Made by a program: the position numbers and the translations under genes. DNA of 64,000 nucleotides from Annona cherimola (Eukaryota > Streptophyta > Magnoliopsida > Magnoliales > Annonaceae), in NCBI GenBank assembly GCA_030490835.1, contig CM059975.1, positions 3,313,579 to 3,377,578 of the forward strand, read 5' to 3'. The notes under the pieces were generated by a model, which saw only the letters and a list, made by a program, of their open reading frames with translations, was not told the origin of the DNA and ran no database searches. Position 1 is the first letter of the stretch; every line of letters begins with the position of its first letter. Positions 23,895 through 35,717 of this stretch are shown here, piece by piece.

Positions 23895-26261
23895 CTTTCT
23901 GTAGCTGTGATAATGTCTATTTATTTGAGCTCACAGAATCATGGGTGGTGTTGGCGGAAGTTCCATTGCTGAGATCAGCATGAGAAGCGGAGTCAAACAT
24001 CTGGTATTGATCTCTGGTCATTTATACTGGCATATTGCCTCACTGATTTTGGTTGAGTTTCTATATTCACGGTGAACCATTAGGTCACAGGAAGTTTTGT
24101 AGCAGTGTATTTTTACTTGGTATTGTTTCCTTCTTATGGCTGGGGATAATCGTTTTGAGGCAGAGTTTTGGCGCACCAGGTGCTTGATGACAATGCGCGA
24201 GCTTGATTTACTATGGATGTATGCGGCCAAAATTTCAATTTGCCTGAGCTGTAAAGAAGTCGCCTAACTGTCCATATATATATATATATATTTTTCTGGG
24301 TGCTGTGACTGTGGAAGGAGCTGCTTTAGTCTTTAGCACTTTGTGGAAGTGTTATAAGTGGTTTTTTGATTGGATTTCTTCTTTACTAATCCATTGTCCT
24401 GGACAGAAGGTTAAAATTGAAAAGAAATGTGAGCTAGTTCTGTTATTTAGTATCTTGGTCTTCTTTAGATGCCAACTTGTGGATGAAAGTGCGCTGTAGA
24501 GCTTCTCTATCCGTATTCGAGTAAGTTCTCTCCTGTTACCCATTCAAAGTCTGCCGAGTGAAGAAGTGGCAGGTTTAAGAAGCAAGACGGAAATTAAGTA
24601 GTGAAAGGAGGAATTTTGAAGACAGAACGGAAGAAAATCCCCTTTCAATGCCTGAAAATAAGAGTCCGTCTTACACATCCCTGAAAACTAGAAGTTGCCG
24701 TCCATAATTTCGAGTTTGGACCATTAAGACTTTCTGGGCTGCCACTGTGTACCAAAGTTGTCTCCTTGATTACTTTCAATTTGACCGTGAAGTTCCATTG
24801 ACCTGGCCTAGACGGCCTGAAGGGAGAGAACTTAAATGCTCAATACCTTTTCCTTCACAGATACAGTGGATATAACCCAGCATCTTCAATTTCAATGAGT
24901 CGGGAGACCACTTTTTCTTTGCAAGGAATAAAAAAGCCAATGCTTCTGTGGGCCAACACTCCTATTAATAAATAGCGGACCGTCCTACCATCGGGGTATT
25001 AGTGCACTGGTGTTGCCTGCTGCGGGCACACTGGCGCTGGTGCGGGTTCAAGTTTCGCTGACTGTAAGTGTATATTTGCAATGTTCCCTTGGTACTGGAA
25101 GTTTTTACAGATTCTGTTTTGTGATCGAGGTATTTACAAAAATTATCTCCACAGCGGGAGGGTTGTGAAAAAAGTGGCTCGTAATAATATTAGATAGTAT
25201 ATAAATATATCAATAATAAAAAAGATCGCAGATCATCCCGCAAATGTCTGGTTTTCCAACTATTTTGGAAATGCAATGGTCCGTTCATAATATTAAAAAG
25301 GGTCTACTACACTGCGAGGAATAAAAATTATGCATATATTAGTCTTCTTGGCAAATTTTTATTGGCTTTTTTGCCAGTAAGCCCCCATCGAGTTTTGCTA
25401 TTTACGCTCTTCACCATAAGTCCTATAAAAAGTCACGAAATTTTAATGAAGATATAAAAATAATAATTCAAAAGCAAAATAATTAAATATAAAATCACCA
25501 AATCAAAAAATATGTAAAATAGTGGAAACTTTTTCTCCTCTCTCCTTCTAGCTTCTACTCGATAACAATTTCAGGGAGAACTCCCTAATGGGAACTCTAG
25601 GTGTGAATTCTTTCATAAAATATAATATTTTATTGCTTCTTAAAATTAAATTATAAACTAAATTTTTTATTAACATTGTACATCATGACAATAGATATTA
25701 TAAATTATATGAATTCATAGTGGAGACAATAAACTCTCGTCAATCTTTAAAGGAGACACCGAGCTCTCATATATTCTTAAAGGAAACATTATGCTCTATT
25801 TATTTTCAGGGAGACCAACCACTCCTATTTATTTTCACTTCCATCCTACTAAAATTATATTATGTAATTTTTATGTGATAAATATATTTTGCCATATTTA
25901 ATATTTATTAACATCTAAGTTCCATGAATTTTACTATTAATGGTCAAGACAATATATTATATAACGTATGAATCGATTTTTAAAAATCGATTTAAAATAT
26001 AATTTTAAAAAGAGTTTCCACAAGTTTGGAGTTCTTAATAATGCCTCTGTCGCCTCCGCTCCGTAAAAGATTATCCCTAATTCTATGTTTTAACTTTTTC
26101 ATCCTTGGTCGGATGCTTTGACAAAGCACTACTAAACTCCTACGTGACTTTCAACACGACCAAAGAAAATGAAATGACATCAAGCACCGGCGGAAGTGAA
26201 ATGACCGCAGAAAAAGACTACATGATAGCTGAGAAACACAGAAAACAAGAGCATCATAAAA
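23895..26261. other. TOM1-like 3' UTR and AT-rich intergenic DNA before the UGT
   Basis: The first several hundred bases are probably 3' UTR. At about 24980-25080 there is a tRNA B-box-like GCGGGTTCAAGTTTCGC, possibly a degenerate SINE. From 25243 rightward the sequence matches 41497 onward, the left edge of the large duplication. Bases 25580-25610 correspond to the empty site of the foldback element at 45297. No gene was found. Confidence 0.5.
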
Positions 26262-27689
26262 TTAATAAAGCACCATCTCTTTCATCTTCTCAACGAAGCC
26301 CTTGAAAATCTGATCCTCCTCCCTCACGCCTAGCAGAAAATCCCTCCATTTGGCATGATTCTCCCTCACTGTCTTCCCGGGCTCCTTCTCGCCCCCTTCC
26401 ATCACCACCTTCGCCGCCGCGCAAATATCCTCCCTCGCAAAACTCCCGCTCTCCTCATCCCTCTTCACCTCCACCCCGGCCTTCAGATCCCCGCTAACCA
26501 GCCTCGCGTTCAAGAACTGGTCGCCCTTGCACGGCAGCATCACGAGCTGGCAGTCGTTCACCAGCCCCTCCGCCACGGAGCTGAAGCCCGCATGGCACAC
26601 GAAGCATCCCACGCTGTCGTGCGCTAGTATGTGCGGCTGCTGCACCCACCCCGTGTGCACTACTCCCCTATCTTTCACCCTCTCTTCAAACCCCTCCGGC
26701 AGAGCAGCTCTCAAGCACGCCGCCGGGTCGTCCTCGTCGGAAAAGTTGAGCACCACCAGAAATGGTGATCCCAACATCTCCAGCCCTAGAAGCAGCTCCC
26801 GCATCTGGTCGTCTCTGAGCCGAGTTTCGCTCCCGAAGGAGGAGAAAACGACCGACTTCTTCGGAAACCGGCCCAGCCAACTCGCCCATCGCTCATCCAG
26901 GGGACCGACGGGATGTCCCGGGACAACCGGACCGGCAAGCAGGACCGGTTTCCCGTACTGGGCTTGGATGAATTCGATGTAGGGAGCCTCCATATCCATG
27001 CAGCTCTTGAGGACGATGGCAGAGCTGCTGTTATTGCACGCCACTACGCGGTTATAGACGCTTGGGCCCCCGAACTCCATGAAGGCGTAGAGGAAATCCC
27101 TAGCCTCGTAGGATTTCAGCCTCGCCGCCGTGTTAGGCAGAAACCCAGGAGGCGGATTCATCAATTCGGCGAGGGTGGGTGATATATGCGGGCTCCGGAG
27201 CCTGGCGGGGACCATGACGTAGGCGCCGGAGATGGCGCTGAAGACGGAGAACATGAAGGTTTTTATGTTGAGCGGGGAGGCGATGGATTCCAGCCACTGG
27301 TGGGTGAAGTCGTGGAAGATGACGTGGGGGCGGAGGCTGCGGAGGAGATCCTCGATGTCCGGCTTCATTTCGTCGACCGCCTTCTTCAGGAGCTCGGTCT
27401 GCGGCGGGGTCATGTCGGCCGTGGTGTCGAGACCCGGCGGGAGGCCTTGGATGGGTGGGATCTTGAGAGGGACGATGTGGGCGGAGGAGGAGAGGGAGGA
27501 GGAGACGCGAGGGATGGCTGAAGGGGGAGCGAAGAAGGAGACGTTGATGGTGGGGTCTGCCAGTAGCATGTTGGAGAGCTGGATGAAAGGGCTGATATGG
27601 CCAAAGGCGAAGAAAGGAAACATGGCAACGTGCATTGCAGCTGCAGGAAGAGGAGGTGGAGGAGTTGATCCGCCGTTCGCCTCCACCAT
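26262..27689 (-). CDS. UDP-glycosyltransferase, UGT79/F3GGT1-like
   Basis: Family 1 glycosyltransferase that transfers a sugar from a UDP-sugar to a small acceptor, probably in the cytosol. The closest remembered relatives are anthocyanin/flavonol 3-O-glycoside sugar-chain-extending enzymes (kiwifruit F3GGT1 type). The intronless frame gives 475 residues, normal for the family. Catalytic His31 lies in FFAFGHISPF and the partner Asp127 in VIFHDF. The 44-residue PSPG box spans residues 348-391, from WVQQPHILAHDSVGCF to KGDQ. Within it CHAGFSSVAE replaces the common HCGWNS form, as in other UGT79 sugar-on-sugar enzymes. The first 18 residues form an extra Ala/Pro-rich leader; Met19 (MHVAMFPFF) is an alternative start. 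The coding region is much more GC-rich than its surroundings. A pseudogene copy lies at 47335-48166. Confidence 0.93.
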   Translation of the reverse strand: MVEANGGSTPPPPLPAAAMHVAMFPFFAFGHISPFIQLSNMLLADPTINVSFFAPPSAIPRVSSSLSSSAHIVPLKIPPIQGLPPGLDTTADMTPPQTELLKKAVDEMKPDIEDLLRSLRPHVIFHDFTHQWLESIASPLNIKTFMFSVFSAISGAYVMVPARLRSPHISPTLAELMNPPPGFLPNTAARLKSYEARDFLYAFMEFGGPSVYNRVVACNNSSSAIVLKSCMDMEAPYIEFIQAQYGKPVLLAGPVVPGHPVGPLDERWASWLGRFPKKSVVFSSFGSETRLRDDQMRELLLGLEMLGSPFLVVLNFSDEDDPAACLRAALPEGFEERVKDRGVVHTGWVQQPHILAHDSVGCFVCHAGFSSVAEGLVNDCQLVMLPCKGDQFLNARLVSGDLKAGVEVKRDEESGSFAREDICAAAKVVMEGGEKEPGKTVRENHAKWRDFLLGVREEDQIFKGFVEKMKEMVLY

Positions 27690-29842
27690 CTCTTGCGTCT
27701 CTTCGGCTGTGAATTGCTGGAAAGCGCACCGCCAGAACCTTCAATTTTTTTTTTTTAAATAGAAAAATGTTCATTTAATGGTATGGGAGGAGTAGGTCGG
27801 ACACTGGTGCATGATTGAGTACTTTACGTAAAATCAAAATTTATAATTTATAGATAAATAAATAATTATATAAATTTTCATTGCATTATAATACGTGTAA
27901 TTTATTTTTTTTTGCTTTCATATATACACACAAGGTCCCATCATTTGCGGTCAGACATGACTGTTCAGAAATATTTTTTTTTTATTTTTTATCTTAAATA
28001 ATTAAAGAAATATTATTATTTTAATAAATCCAAAATAAATATTTAAAAATAGTAAAATTTAATTTATAAATTTAATACATTTAGATTTACTTATCACTGA
28101 AAATATCTTTGGTCATGTTCCACCATCCATACTCAAAAGCGTAACAGTCGGCCGCATTTGCTCGCGCAACGGCGGACCACTTTCACGGCCTGATAGGCTG
28201 ATACGTAGCAAAAGTGCAAAACTCGCCTGTTATAGCCGTTTGATCATTTCAGACGGGACTGAAATCACCGACAGGTCCAAATGTATTTTTTTTTGTTTTT
28301 TTATAAACATTTTAATCTAGTTATATTAAATCTATAAATCAATTTTTACTATTTTATGTGCATATATTTATTTTGTATTTTTAAATACAGGAGTCTTTAA
28401 GTCAAATAATTTTAAAATGGCTTAAGTATCTCTATATTTAAAAATACAAAATAAATGCATACGTATATCTAAAAATGTTAAAAATTAATTTATAGAGTTA
28501 ATATAATTAGATTAATATATTTATAAAACACTGAGAGAAACAAAAAAAATACATTTTTTGACAGTGATTTCAGATTAGTCTGAAAAGTCATAACTCGTTA
28601 TAACAGTAGTTGATATACGTCATCTAGGAATCAGAAAATCAGGCCAACCGCGCTGTTACTATCGAAGTTGTGTTATTCTTCACTGTTCTGAGTCATTAAA
28701 TATATATTTTTTTGGTGTGTCATCTTTATTTGAGGGCTCAACTGATGATTAAATTAAAAATTTATCTATTTATTTGTTTAATTTTTTATTTAACGTGAAA
28801 ATAAAAATAATTTTAATAAAATTCTTATGCGGGTTGCATCAGTTAAAAATGCATGTAATGAATAAATCTATTAAAATATAATAGTAATTCGTAAAATTAT
28901 TTATCCAATTAGACATTACGTTTAAAATTATGAATAGAAATGACATTTAAAATTACGAAAATGCTACTTATTTTAAAAATAATAAAAATCGATATATATG
29001 TTAAAAATATTTAGATTAATAGTTGTGTAAAATAAATAAATATATATGCTGGAATACACTAAAGCTATGTGTAACCGCTTGTTAGCACTTAGCACACTAC
29101 GGGAAGACAACGGTGCCCAAGGCGACGTGCTCGTAGCGCTTCCCCACCCTTTCTCTTCGGGTTTCGTGCTTACTTCACCTGCGTGGCGCCAGAACAGCCG
29201 CACAGTATTTTCCTTGGACAGTGGCCGCACTCGAGTAATCCCCTAAGATAATTATATGAAAATCTATAAAAAATATTAAAATATACAAATAATAATAGGA
29301 AAAATAGAACACTTTTCAAGTAACTTGTGAAATCATACGTGTTCTGGCGCAACATAAGCTATGATTTCAGAAAATTACGAAAATGCCACTGTGTTTAAAA
29401 ATCCAAAAAAAATACTTAAAAACATCCAAAAATGGTAAAACTTGTTTTATAGATTTAATACACCTAGATTTACTTACCCATGAAAAAAAATCAAAAAAAA
29501 AATAAAAAAAAATAGGTTTTTAGGCCGGCCTAAAAGGATCATCATCCTTTTTCTTTTACTTTTGCAAGTGCACAAGCTACACCCACGCCGCGGTTTCCCC
29601 ACGGTAGTATTGACATTGACATTCCATATTAGAAAATATAGATCGTAGACGTAGGTCATTTTCCTACCACAAATAGTGTGGTACTTTCCAGATCCACGCA
29701 TCCAGAGCGCACGTTTTATAAATCATACGTTTTTTGCAACATAAGCTACGATGTAGTTGGCTCAAACTGTGCTTCATGGTAAATATAACTTACTCTATTC
29801 ATTATATTTTTAATTATTTATTTTATCCACATACTAATTTTA
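27690..29842. other. AT-rich UGT upstream region with foldback fragments
   Basis: Contains half-copies of the foldback core at about 27960-28110, 28930-29030 and 29370-29545; the last ends GGCCGGCCTAAAAGG. A more complete copy lies at 28228-28615. Bases 29080-29250 match 48480-48640 of duplication copy 2. No gene was found. Confidence 0.55.
28228..28615. mobile_element. Foldback element, diverged tip type III
   Basis: The left end CTGTTATAGCC is complementary to CGTTATAACAG near 28610. GATTTCAGACTAATCTGAAATC-like tips enclose the common core with ATACAGGAGTCTTTAAGTCA and its inverse. No clear target duplication is visible. Confidence 0.6.
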
Positions 29843-30117
29843 AGATATGTTTAGGAAGTGATAAAACTTTTGATAAAAAAAAATTAAATTTAAAATTTTT
29901 TGAATGTATAGAAAATGATACGATACGATATTGTAAAAATGAGGAGTAAAAATAATAAAATTAAAATAAATAGATTAGCTGTATGAATAGTTGTGTAAAG
30001 ATAATTAAAAAATAAATTAGTTATATATAAAAATATGAAAAGATAATTTAAAATAAAGCAGCAGTGAAAAGTGAAAATTTTTAAATTGAAATTTTTTTAT
30101 GTTAAACAAACATGCCC
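29843..30117 (+). repeat. Tourist-like MITE shared by both duplication copies
   Basis: Starts AGATATGTTTAGGAAGTG and ends AAACAAACATGCCC between TTA repeats. The same insertion at the same relative place is found at 49022-49267, so it predates the segmental duplication. Confidence 0.8.
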
Positions 30118-31422
30118 TTAATCTAAATTAGATATATATTCTGATTATCCGAAAATAACACAAAATTAATGTAATAAAATAAGTTGATATACTAGTGAGG
30201 CAAACAACAATCGCCCATTATGTTGGTGACACTGTTTCAAATCTTCACGGTGGCAGATTTTCAAAGTGTGTTCGGCAGTGACATATTGTCTCCTCAAAAT
30301 TTTTGTAAAAGCAACCACTAAGTTGAGATTTAGGAACATTTTGTAGAATAGTGTTTGGATATTGTAAGAGTGTCTTATGACTTTTTTATGATATCAATTA
30401 AGATGATGTAATATATGAATATCCATCAAAAAATTAATTTGATATGAATAACAATTTTTAACAAGTAAATTATCTAAAATATAATTTTTTAGATAGTTTT
30501 TTATTGAGTATTGCAATCATTTCAACTGTTATTATAATTATGTCTGAAACATTTTTACAAATTTTATATATTATTCTAACAACTATCTAACAAGTTCAAT
30601 AATTCTTTTTATATGGTAGACACTCTTATGGGACTTACTACCGTCACTAGAAACGTAGGGAGACTTGAATGTTGTAGTACTTGAACCGATATCTGTCATT
30701 TAAGAGGCATGCCCACGTATCACTACGCCTGCCAGCACTGTGGCATCTAAAATATAGTATAGACATTGATAAATAATTATACAAAATATTAATACATTTA
30801 AGTGAATAGAAATATTCTTTTCACCAACCGAGCTTTTGCTCAGTTGGTCATGATAATAAGTAACAAGGGCGTGTTGCTGGAGCAGCTGTGTGAAAATAAT
30901 TGAAAAATAAGATAGTATATATAAAAAAATATAAAAATAATAATTAAAAAATATAATAATTATGGAGAATGAAATTTTTTTTATTAAAATATTTTAGTTA
31001 AAAATTTTTATGTCCAATCAAACAAACTCATCATAGTCGTAACGTAGAATACAAATTAAAAAGTCTTCTTTGAGTCATTATGACGTTACGTAATGTACAG
31101 CGCATTAAAAAAAATTTAATTTATTTTTTTACATCATCCCAACTAATATTGCAATTAGTTCTTGAAAATTTTCTTATAATTTTCTAACAATAATCTACAA
31201 ATATCTTACAAATATCCTGATTTTTTACTAACAATAATTCCCAAAAATCCAATGATGAACACTCCTCCACGCGAAACACTGCTGCTGAGCTTCGGACCTC
31301 CATTGTCAGCAAGGATGAAATGGGAGGTTTTGAATGCACCAGCTCAGGTCTCCCTCATAAATGCCTTTAATAATGAAGCACGCGTTCGCGGCCCGCGGGG
31401 ATCAATGCACAGCGTCAATACA
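30118..31422. other. AT-rich intergenic DNA
   Basis: Bases 30180-30560 match 49330-49800. A decayed Tourist-like fragment lies at about 30866-31040. Around 30665-30860 there are tRNA-like A- and B-box words (complement CGGTTCAAGTAC), too weak to call. From about 31330 the sequence matches 36285 onward. Confidence 0.45.
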
Positions 31423-31716
31423 GGGTGTGTTTGTGAAGTTGTAAAAATTTTAATGAAAAGTTTTTTTTTATGTAAAACTTGTCAAATTAGTAGGAAATGA
31501 TGTAATATTATAGGGGTAATGATGATGAGTAAAAAGAATAAATTTAAAATAAATAGGTTAGTTGCATTGGTAGTTGTGTAGAAATGATTGAAAAGTGAGG
31601 TTGTTGTATAGAAAAATGTGTAAAAAATAATTTAAAAAATAGTAGTTATGAAAAGTGACAAGTTTTAGATTGAAATGTTTTGACTTGACAACTTTTCTAA
31701 AATGCCAAACACACCC
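31423..31716 (+). repeat. Tourist-like MITE, near-consensus
   Basis: Begins GGGTGTGTTTGTGAAG and ends TGCCAAACACACCC, with the typical GATGTAATATTATAGGGGTAA interior. The related segment at 36380 lacks it, so it was inserted after that duplication. Confidence 0.85.
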
Positions 31717-31734
31717 ATAGACTACGAAAAGGGG

Positions 31735-32107
31735 ACCCCGAGTGTATGCTCCGAACGTATATGCCTAGTTTTTATATATTTTTTAAATTTTTTATATAAT
31801 ATTATTAATGTATGTGTATTTTTTTTGATGAAATGTATGTGTATTTAAGATGTGTATAAATTTTTTTTTATTTTTTGAGTATTTATTTTTTATTTTTGAA
31901 AATAGTGGCATTTTAAGTAAAATTACTAAAATGCTACTTATTTTCAAAAAAAAAAAATAAATATCTAAAATACTCAAAAAATGGTAAAAATTAATTCATA
32001 GGCTAAATACACCTAGATTAACAATCTTATAAAAAAAATTTTAAAAAAATATGCGCCCAAGAGCATTGAGGCTCAATGCTCCATGGAGCATAGGGTCAGG
32101 TTCCCTG
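31735..32107. mobile_element. Foldback element, tip type II (ATGCGCCC/GAGCATTGAGG)
   Basis: The left tip TGTATGCTCC is matched by GGAGCATAGGG at the right. The right tip is a hairpin, GAGCATTGAGGCTCAATGCTCC. The core carries AAAATAGTGGCATTTTAAGT and its inverse. AAAAGGG flanks both sides. The paralogous segment near 36435 reads TATAAAGGGGTCC with no element, an unoccupied site that supports insertion there. Confidence 0.8.
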
Positions 32108-32145
32108 CAAAAGGGCCCAGTGGCATTCATGGCCCAAAATGCAAC

Positions 32146-32658
32146 CTTTTTTTTTTGATGAAAAGGATCAATCCCTATCCCAAACCCTTCAATGGTAGGA
32201 GTGGGGGATAGGGGGGTCCGAGCAATACATTGCTAAAAAATTATCTGTACAAATGTGTTCGACAATTACACGGGGAGGATTCCCCCACCAGATATGACGA
32301 TCCACAGAAGAAACAGAAACAAAATCGGCCAAGGAATGTGCAATCCTATTTTCTTGCCTTAGTACATGAAGAGGACACACGAAAGTCAAGTTAGCCAAAA
32401 TAGATTTTATCTCCGCAATCACATACCCTGCCGGCACAGACACAACCGATTCATTTGATAGGAAGTTGAAGAGAAGAAGAGAATCGGTTTCAACCTGTAC
32501 ATGACCCAGACCAATTTGGAGGGCCCATTTTACGCCCAAGAGAAACGCGTTTGCTTCCATGAAAAGCGGTTCTGACACCCCGCTTCGACGCCACCCACTG
32601 GCCGCAATGAAGGCTCCTTCGAGTCCCCGATAACCGCCGCATATCCCGTGTGCCGAGG
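32146..32658 (-). mobile_element. 5'-truncated LINE fragment with RNase H end
   Basis: A poly-A run (poly-T on +) near 32150 marks the 3' end. The minus strand encodes SGWRRSGVSEPLFMEANAFL, QVETDSLLLFNFLSNES and HVLRQENRIAHSLADFV, the C-terminal RNase H of L1 ORF2, with a frameshift upstream of GAFIAASGW. The paralogous site at about 36465 is empty, so this is an insertion younger than that duplication. Confidence 0.8.
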
Positions 32659-34021
32659 TAAAGGCTGGGGACACATGCGATCTCTGATCGATTGTTTTGT
32701 GGCCGACCTCCATCACGTAATACGTTTCTGCAATTGCAGCTAGCAAGTACCGAATTCCATACCCATTTTTGTTAACGCCAGCGATCTCCGATGGCTGGCC
32801 GTACCGCGTACAGTGAAAATATTTTTTTTATTGTTAAATTTGTTTATACATGCGTACGACAATTTTTAAAATTGGATATTTTATTTAGATATTTTATTTT
32901 TCCTTTTTTGGAAATTTGGATATTTTCTGGTTATCTTTAATATTTTATCATGTAAATAATCCTGTATATTTTATTTTCTTTGAATTTACATTTGTATGAG
33001 ATTATGCAAGGCTTTTTCTGAATATACACACTAAGTTTGACTCTAATATCAAATGTACTCTTTATGTTTCCAAAATCATAGATATACTCATTATGTTTGC
33101 AATTAATTCTAAAAGTGCTTAATTTATGAATTAACATCGTTAGTCAATATGTGAAATTATTAATACGTCCGTCTAATTTTTAACATAATTAAAAAGTTGA
33201 ATATCATAATTTACCAACTCTCCAATTGCACATGAGCTCTAATTTTGGAGAGTCTTAATTTCATTTTCTTTCTATTTTATTTCATCTTTTGTTATTTTAA
33301 AAAGGGTATTTTGAACATTTATGAAGATTTAACTAAGGATTTTTTTAATAGAATGAACATATTTGGAATTAAATGCAAATATAATGAGTAGATATGGCAT
33401 TTTAAAAACATAATAGGTTTATTTGAGATTAAAATCAAATGTAGTGGATATATTTGGGAAAAGTCCAATTATTTAAATTATTTTTAAGTATATTTTATAA
33501 TTTTTTCCATTTTTTATGTTACAGCGAGTTTGGAAAGTAATAAATTTTTTAAATGAAAAGTTTTTTTTATGTAAAAATAAAAAATATTTTGAACTATAAG
33601 AGAAAATAATGTGATATGATAAAGGTAATGATAAGAAGTAAAAAGAATAAAATTAAAATAGATAGATTAGTTATATGAATAGTTGTACAGAAATAATTAA
33701 AAAGTAAAATAATTATAATAGAAAATGTAGAAAAAAGATTAAAAATATGACTGTTGTGAAGAGTAAAATTTTTAGATTAAAAAATTTTAGTTGAAAACGT
33801 TTTGATGTGAAACAAAGATGCACTTAAAGTAATGTTTATAATTGAGCAAGTGACTTAGCATTTTTTTCTTTAAAATTTTTTACTTTAAATATAATGTGCA
33901 GAAATTCTCATAATGTACAAGTTGAATTAAAGCCGGCAAGCGCAATATATTAATAATTTATCGGAGCTTATTAAAGGGAAGGAATTGAAATTTCCGTAAG
34001 CAGTATTTATGTTTCAGTTTA
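32659..34021. other. Duplicated AT-rich spacer
   Basis: Matches 36500-37845 closely and 49880-50930 more loosely. No gene was found. It contains the Tourist-like element at 33527-33828, present in all three copies. Confidence 0.6.
33527..33828 (+). repeat. Old Tourist-like MITE present in three paralogous spacers
   Basis: Starts GCGAGTTTGGAAAGTAATAA and ends GAAACAAAGATGCACTTAA. Orthologous positions carry it at 37364-37655 and 50487-50770. Its ends are decayed in all three, so the insertion predates both duplications. Confidence 0.7.
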
Positions 34022-34260
34022 AATACTCAGGTGGATGATCCACGTCGGGGCAACTCCATTGCAGTGGCGAGGTTACAGAGAAACTGCTTCAGGGCGGTAT
34101 AACGGCTCCGCACATGCCTGTTTGTTCCCACTCCGCTTCCTGCCTTCTGGGCTCTTGCGTGTAATGGGTTTTATAGAATCTCTGGGTCTCAGCTCATCGG
34201 ATGGCGCCGTCCTAACGGCCCAGCCCCGTTTCTACTTCCCCTGCTTTCGAGTGCAGATAC
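34022..34260 (+). other. GC-rich island with a shared open frame, copy A
   Basis: A sharply GC-rich stretch in AT-rich surroundings. The frame starting at ATG 34035 (MIHVGATPLQWRGYRETASG...) is kept nearly unchanged in the copy at 37860-38092, but the third spacer (near 50940) lacks the whole island. No known domain. It could be a small gene, an exon or a non-coding transcript; evidence for translation is only the shared frame. Confidence 0.35.
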
Positions 34261-34540
34261 GGGGTGTGTCTGGTAACAATAAAAAGTTATCAATTTAAAA
34301 TTTTTCAATCTAAAACTTTTTACTATCCACAACTATCTTATTTTTTAATTATTTTTTCACATTTTTCTATACAACTACCTTACTTTTCAATCATTTTTAC
34401 ACAACTACCAATACAACAAACTTATCTATTTCAACTTTATCCTATTTATTCCTAATCATTACCCCTATCATATCACATCATTTGACAATTTTTTATCTCT
34501 ACAACTTTTCATCAAAAGTTTTATTCATTCCCAAATACTT
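34261..34540 (-). repeat. Tourist-like MITE, inserted after spacer duplication
   Basis: Starts GGGGTGTGTCTGGTAAC, and the interior matches the family in inverse orientation through CATTACCCCTATCATATCACA. The paralogous point near 38092 has no element. The right end is slightly decayed (ATTCCCAAATACT). Confidence 0.75.
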
Positions 34541-35717
34541 TTTAAAATTGACTTTTCGATGTATAATGGAATATACAAACCATTCATTGGTCATGATTTT
34601 CATATTAAAATAAATGTATCATATATGTATGTAATCGGTTATAGTCAGAGTCTAGAAATGACTTGAACTGTTAAATACATATGCGCTAATTTTTATGATA
34701 GTACTTACTTATATTTCGAATCAAACCCATCTATATATTACATTCAACATAATAAGATATATTTATATATATAAATAAGATGATATGGTATTCATGCAAC
34801 TAATATCAATTCAAAATAGATAGTTTAATCGATTTAATTCCTAAAAACTCCTATAGATATAATTATTATTTTTAGTTTATGAGATTAAATTTTACTAGAA
34901 CGAAATCAGTAATTCAGATATAAAAAGTAAATCATGCATATTGTATTTTTTAAATCCTTCTATCTGATCCTCACTCTAATCTTTCTCCAATCACACTTTT
35001 AATTACTGTACGTGAGTGTCACGGTAAAAAGGTGATGATTAGACACATTTTGTGATCCACTCAAACGGCAACTTATTTCATCTTTCCCAAACAACATTTA
35101 ATTGGTTGGCCAAAAATCCATGGCAACGATCTGACGCTGGTTCAGAAGGTGTTGAACGGGACTTGCAGTTCTTGCTCCGATTAATGCATGTTTGCTCGAA
35201 TCTTGGGAGAAGACTGGAGCCGAACTCTGAGGATTTTCATCAGCTCTTGATTAACCGAATCTGATTGGAAGATCAGCCGATTCAGATGGCCGGATTTGAG
35301 ATCATGTGGGTCACCGGAGATATAGATTTTTTAACCATTCGATGCTTGGAACTTGGAAAGAATGTCAACACCAGAAAATCCACCTACTAAACATCGTTTT
35401 CTTCTGGATTTGGCCGGCTTCGAAGAGGCGGGAAATGAGTTTGTCTCTTCCATTCTTGGCAACCCTAGAAGCTCGATTTTGAGGTGGTGGAGCACATGGT
35501 ACTGCGTAGCTGCACTGTATTTTGTGTACATGCATCAGGATTTTTGCAACAGCAAGCTGACGGGACGTGACCGATTTCCTCTATTTCCATGCAATCCCAC
35601 CTTTCCACGCAAACCTCGATTCCCAAACCCCACGAACCCAAGCAAACCCCGATTCCCAAACGTCCCCTATAAATTAAGGTGGTAACTCATTAGGTTGTTG
35701 GATGCAGTTTAAGCTAG
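34541..35717 (+). promoter_or_regulatory. Upstream region of the first PGG gene
   Basis: Bases up to 35090 belong to the duplicated spacer. After that the sequence is unique. A TATA box (TATAAAT) lies at 35668-35674, 44 bases before the ATG. A 110-codon open frame at 35353-35685 (MERMSTPENPPTKHRFLLD...) overlaps this promoter, has no known domain and is not called as a gene. Confidence 0.5.

Larger units (their letters stand above)
25243..35090. repeat. Segmental duplication, copy 1 (UGT plus spacer)
   Basis: Matches 41497-51390 in the same orientation and order with many indels. Shared markers are TATGCATATATTAGTCTTCTTGGC near 25330 and 41585, the UGT gene and its pseudogene, GCAGAACAGCCGCACA-type sequence near 29190 and 48570, the MITE pair 29843/49022, and the spacer ending GATCCACTCAAACGGCAACT near 35055 and 51350. 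Most of the differences are transposon insertions. Confidence 0.8.

Noticed and set aside
24980..25080. tRNA-like B box and surrounding sequence
   Set aside because: No clear A box, poly-A tail or target duplication; cloverleaf not formed.
27133..27774. 213-codon minus-strand frame overlapping the UGT
   Set aside because: It is an alternative frame of the GC-rich UGT coding sequence, with Arg/Pro/Ser-rich nonsense composition; the UGT frame has all family motifs.
30665..30870. Possible tRNA gene or SINE
   Set aside because: A- and B-box-like words occur but spacing and flanking duplications do not support a tRNA or a SINE.
35353..35685. 110-codon frame upstream of the first PGG gene
   Set aside because: Overlaps the TATA box of the PGG gene, has a repetitive Pro-Arg-Phe tail and no recognised domain.
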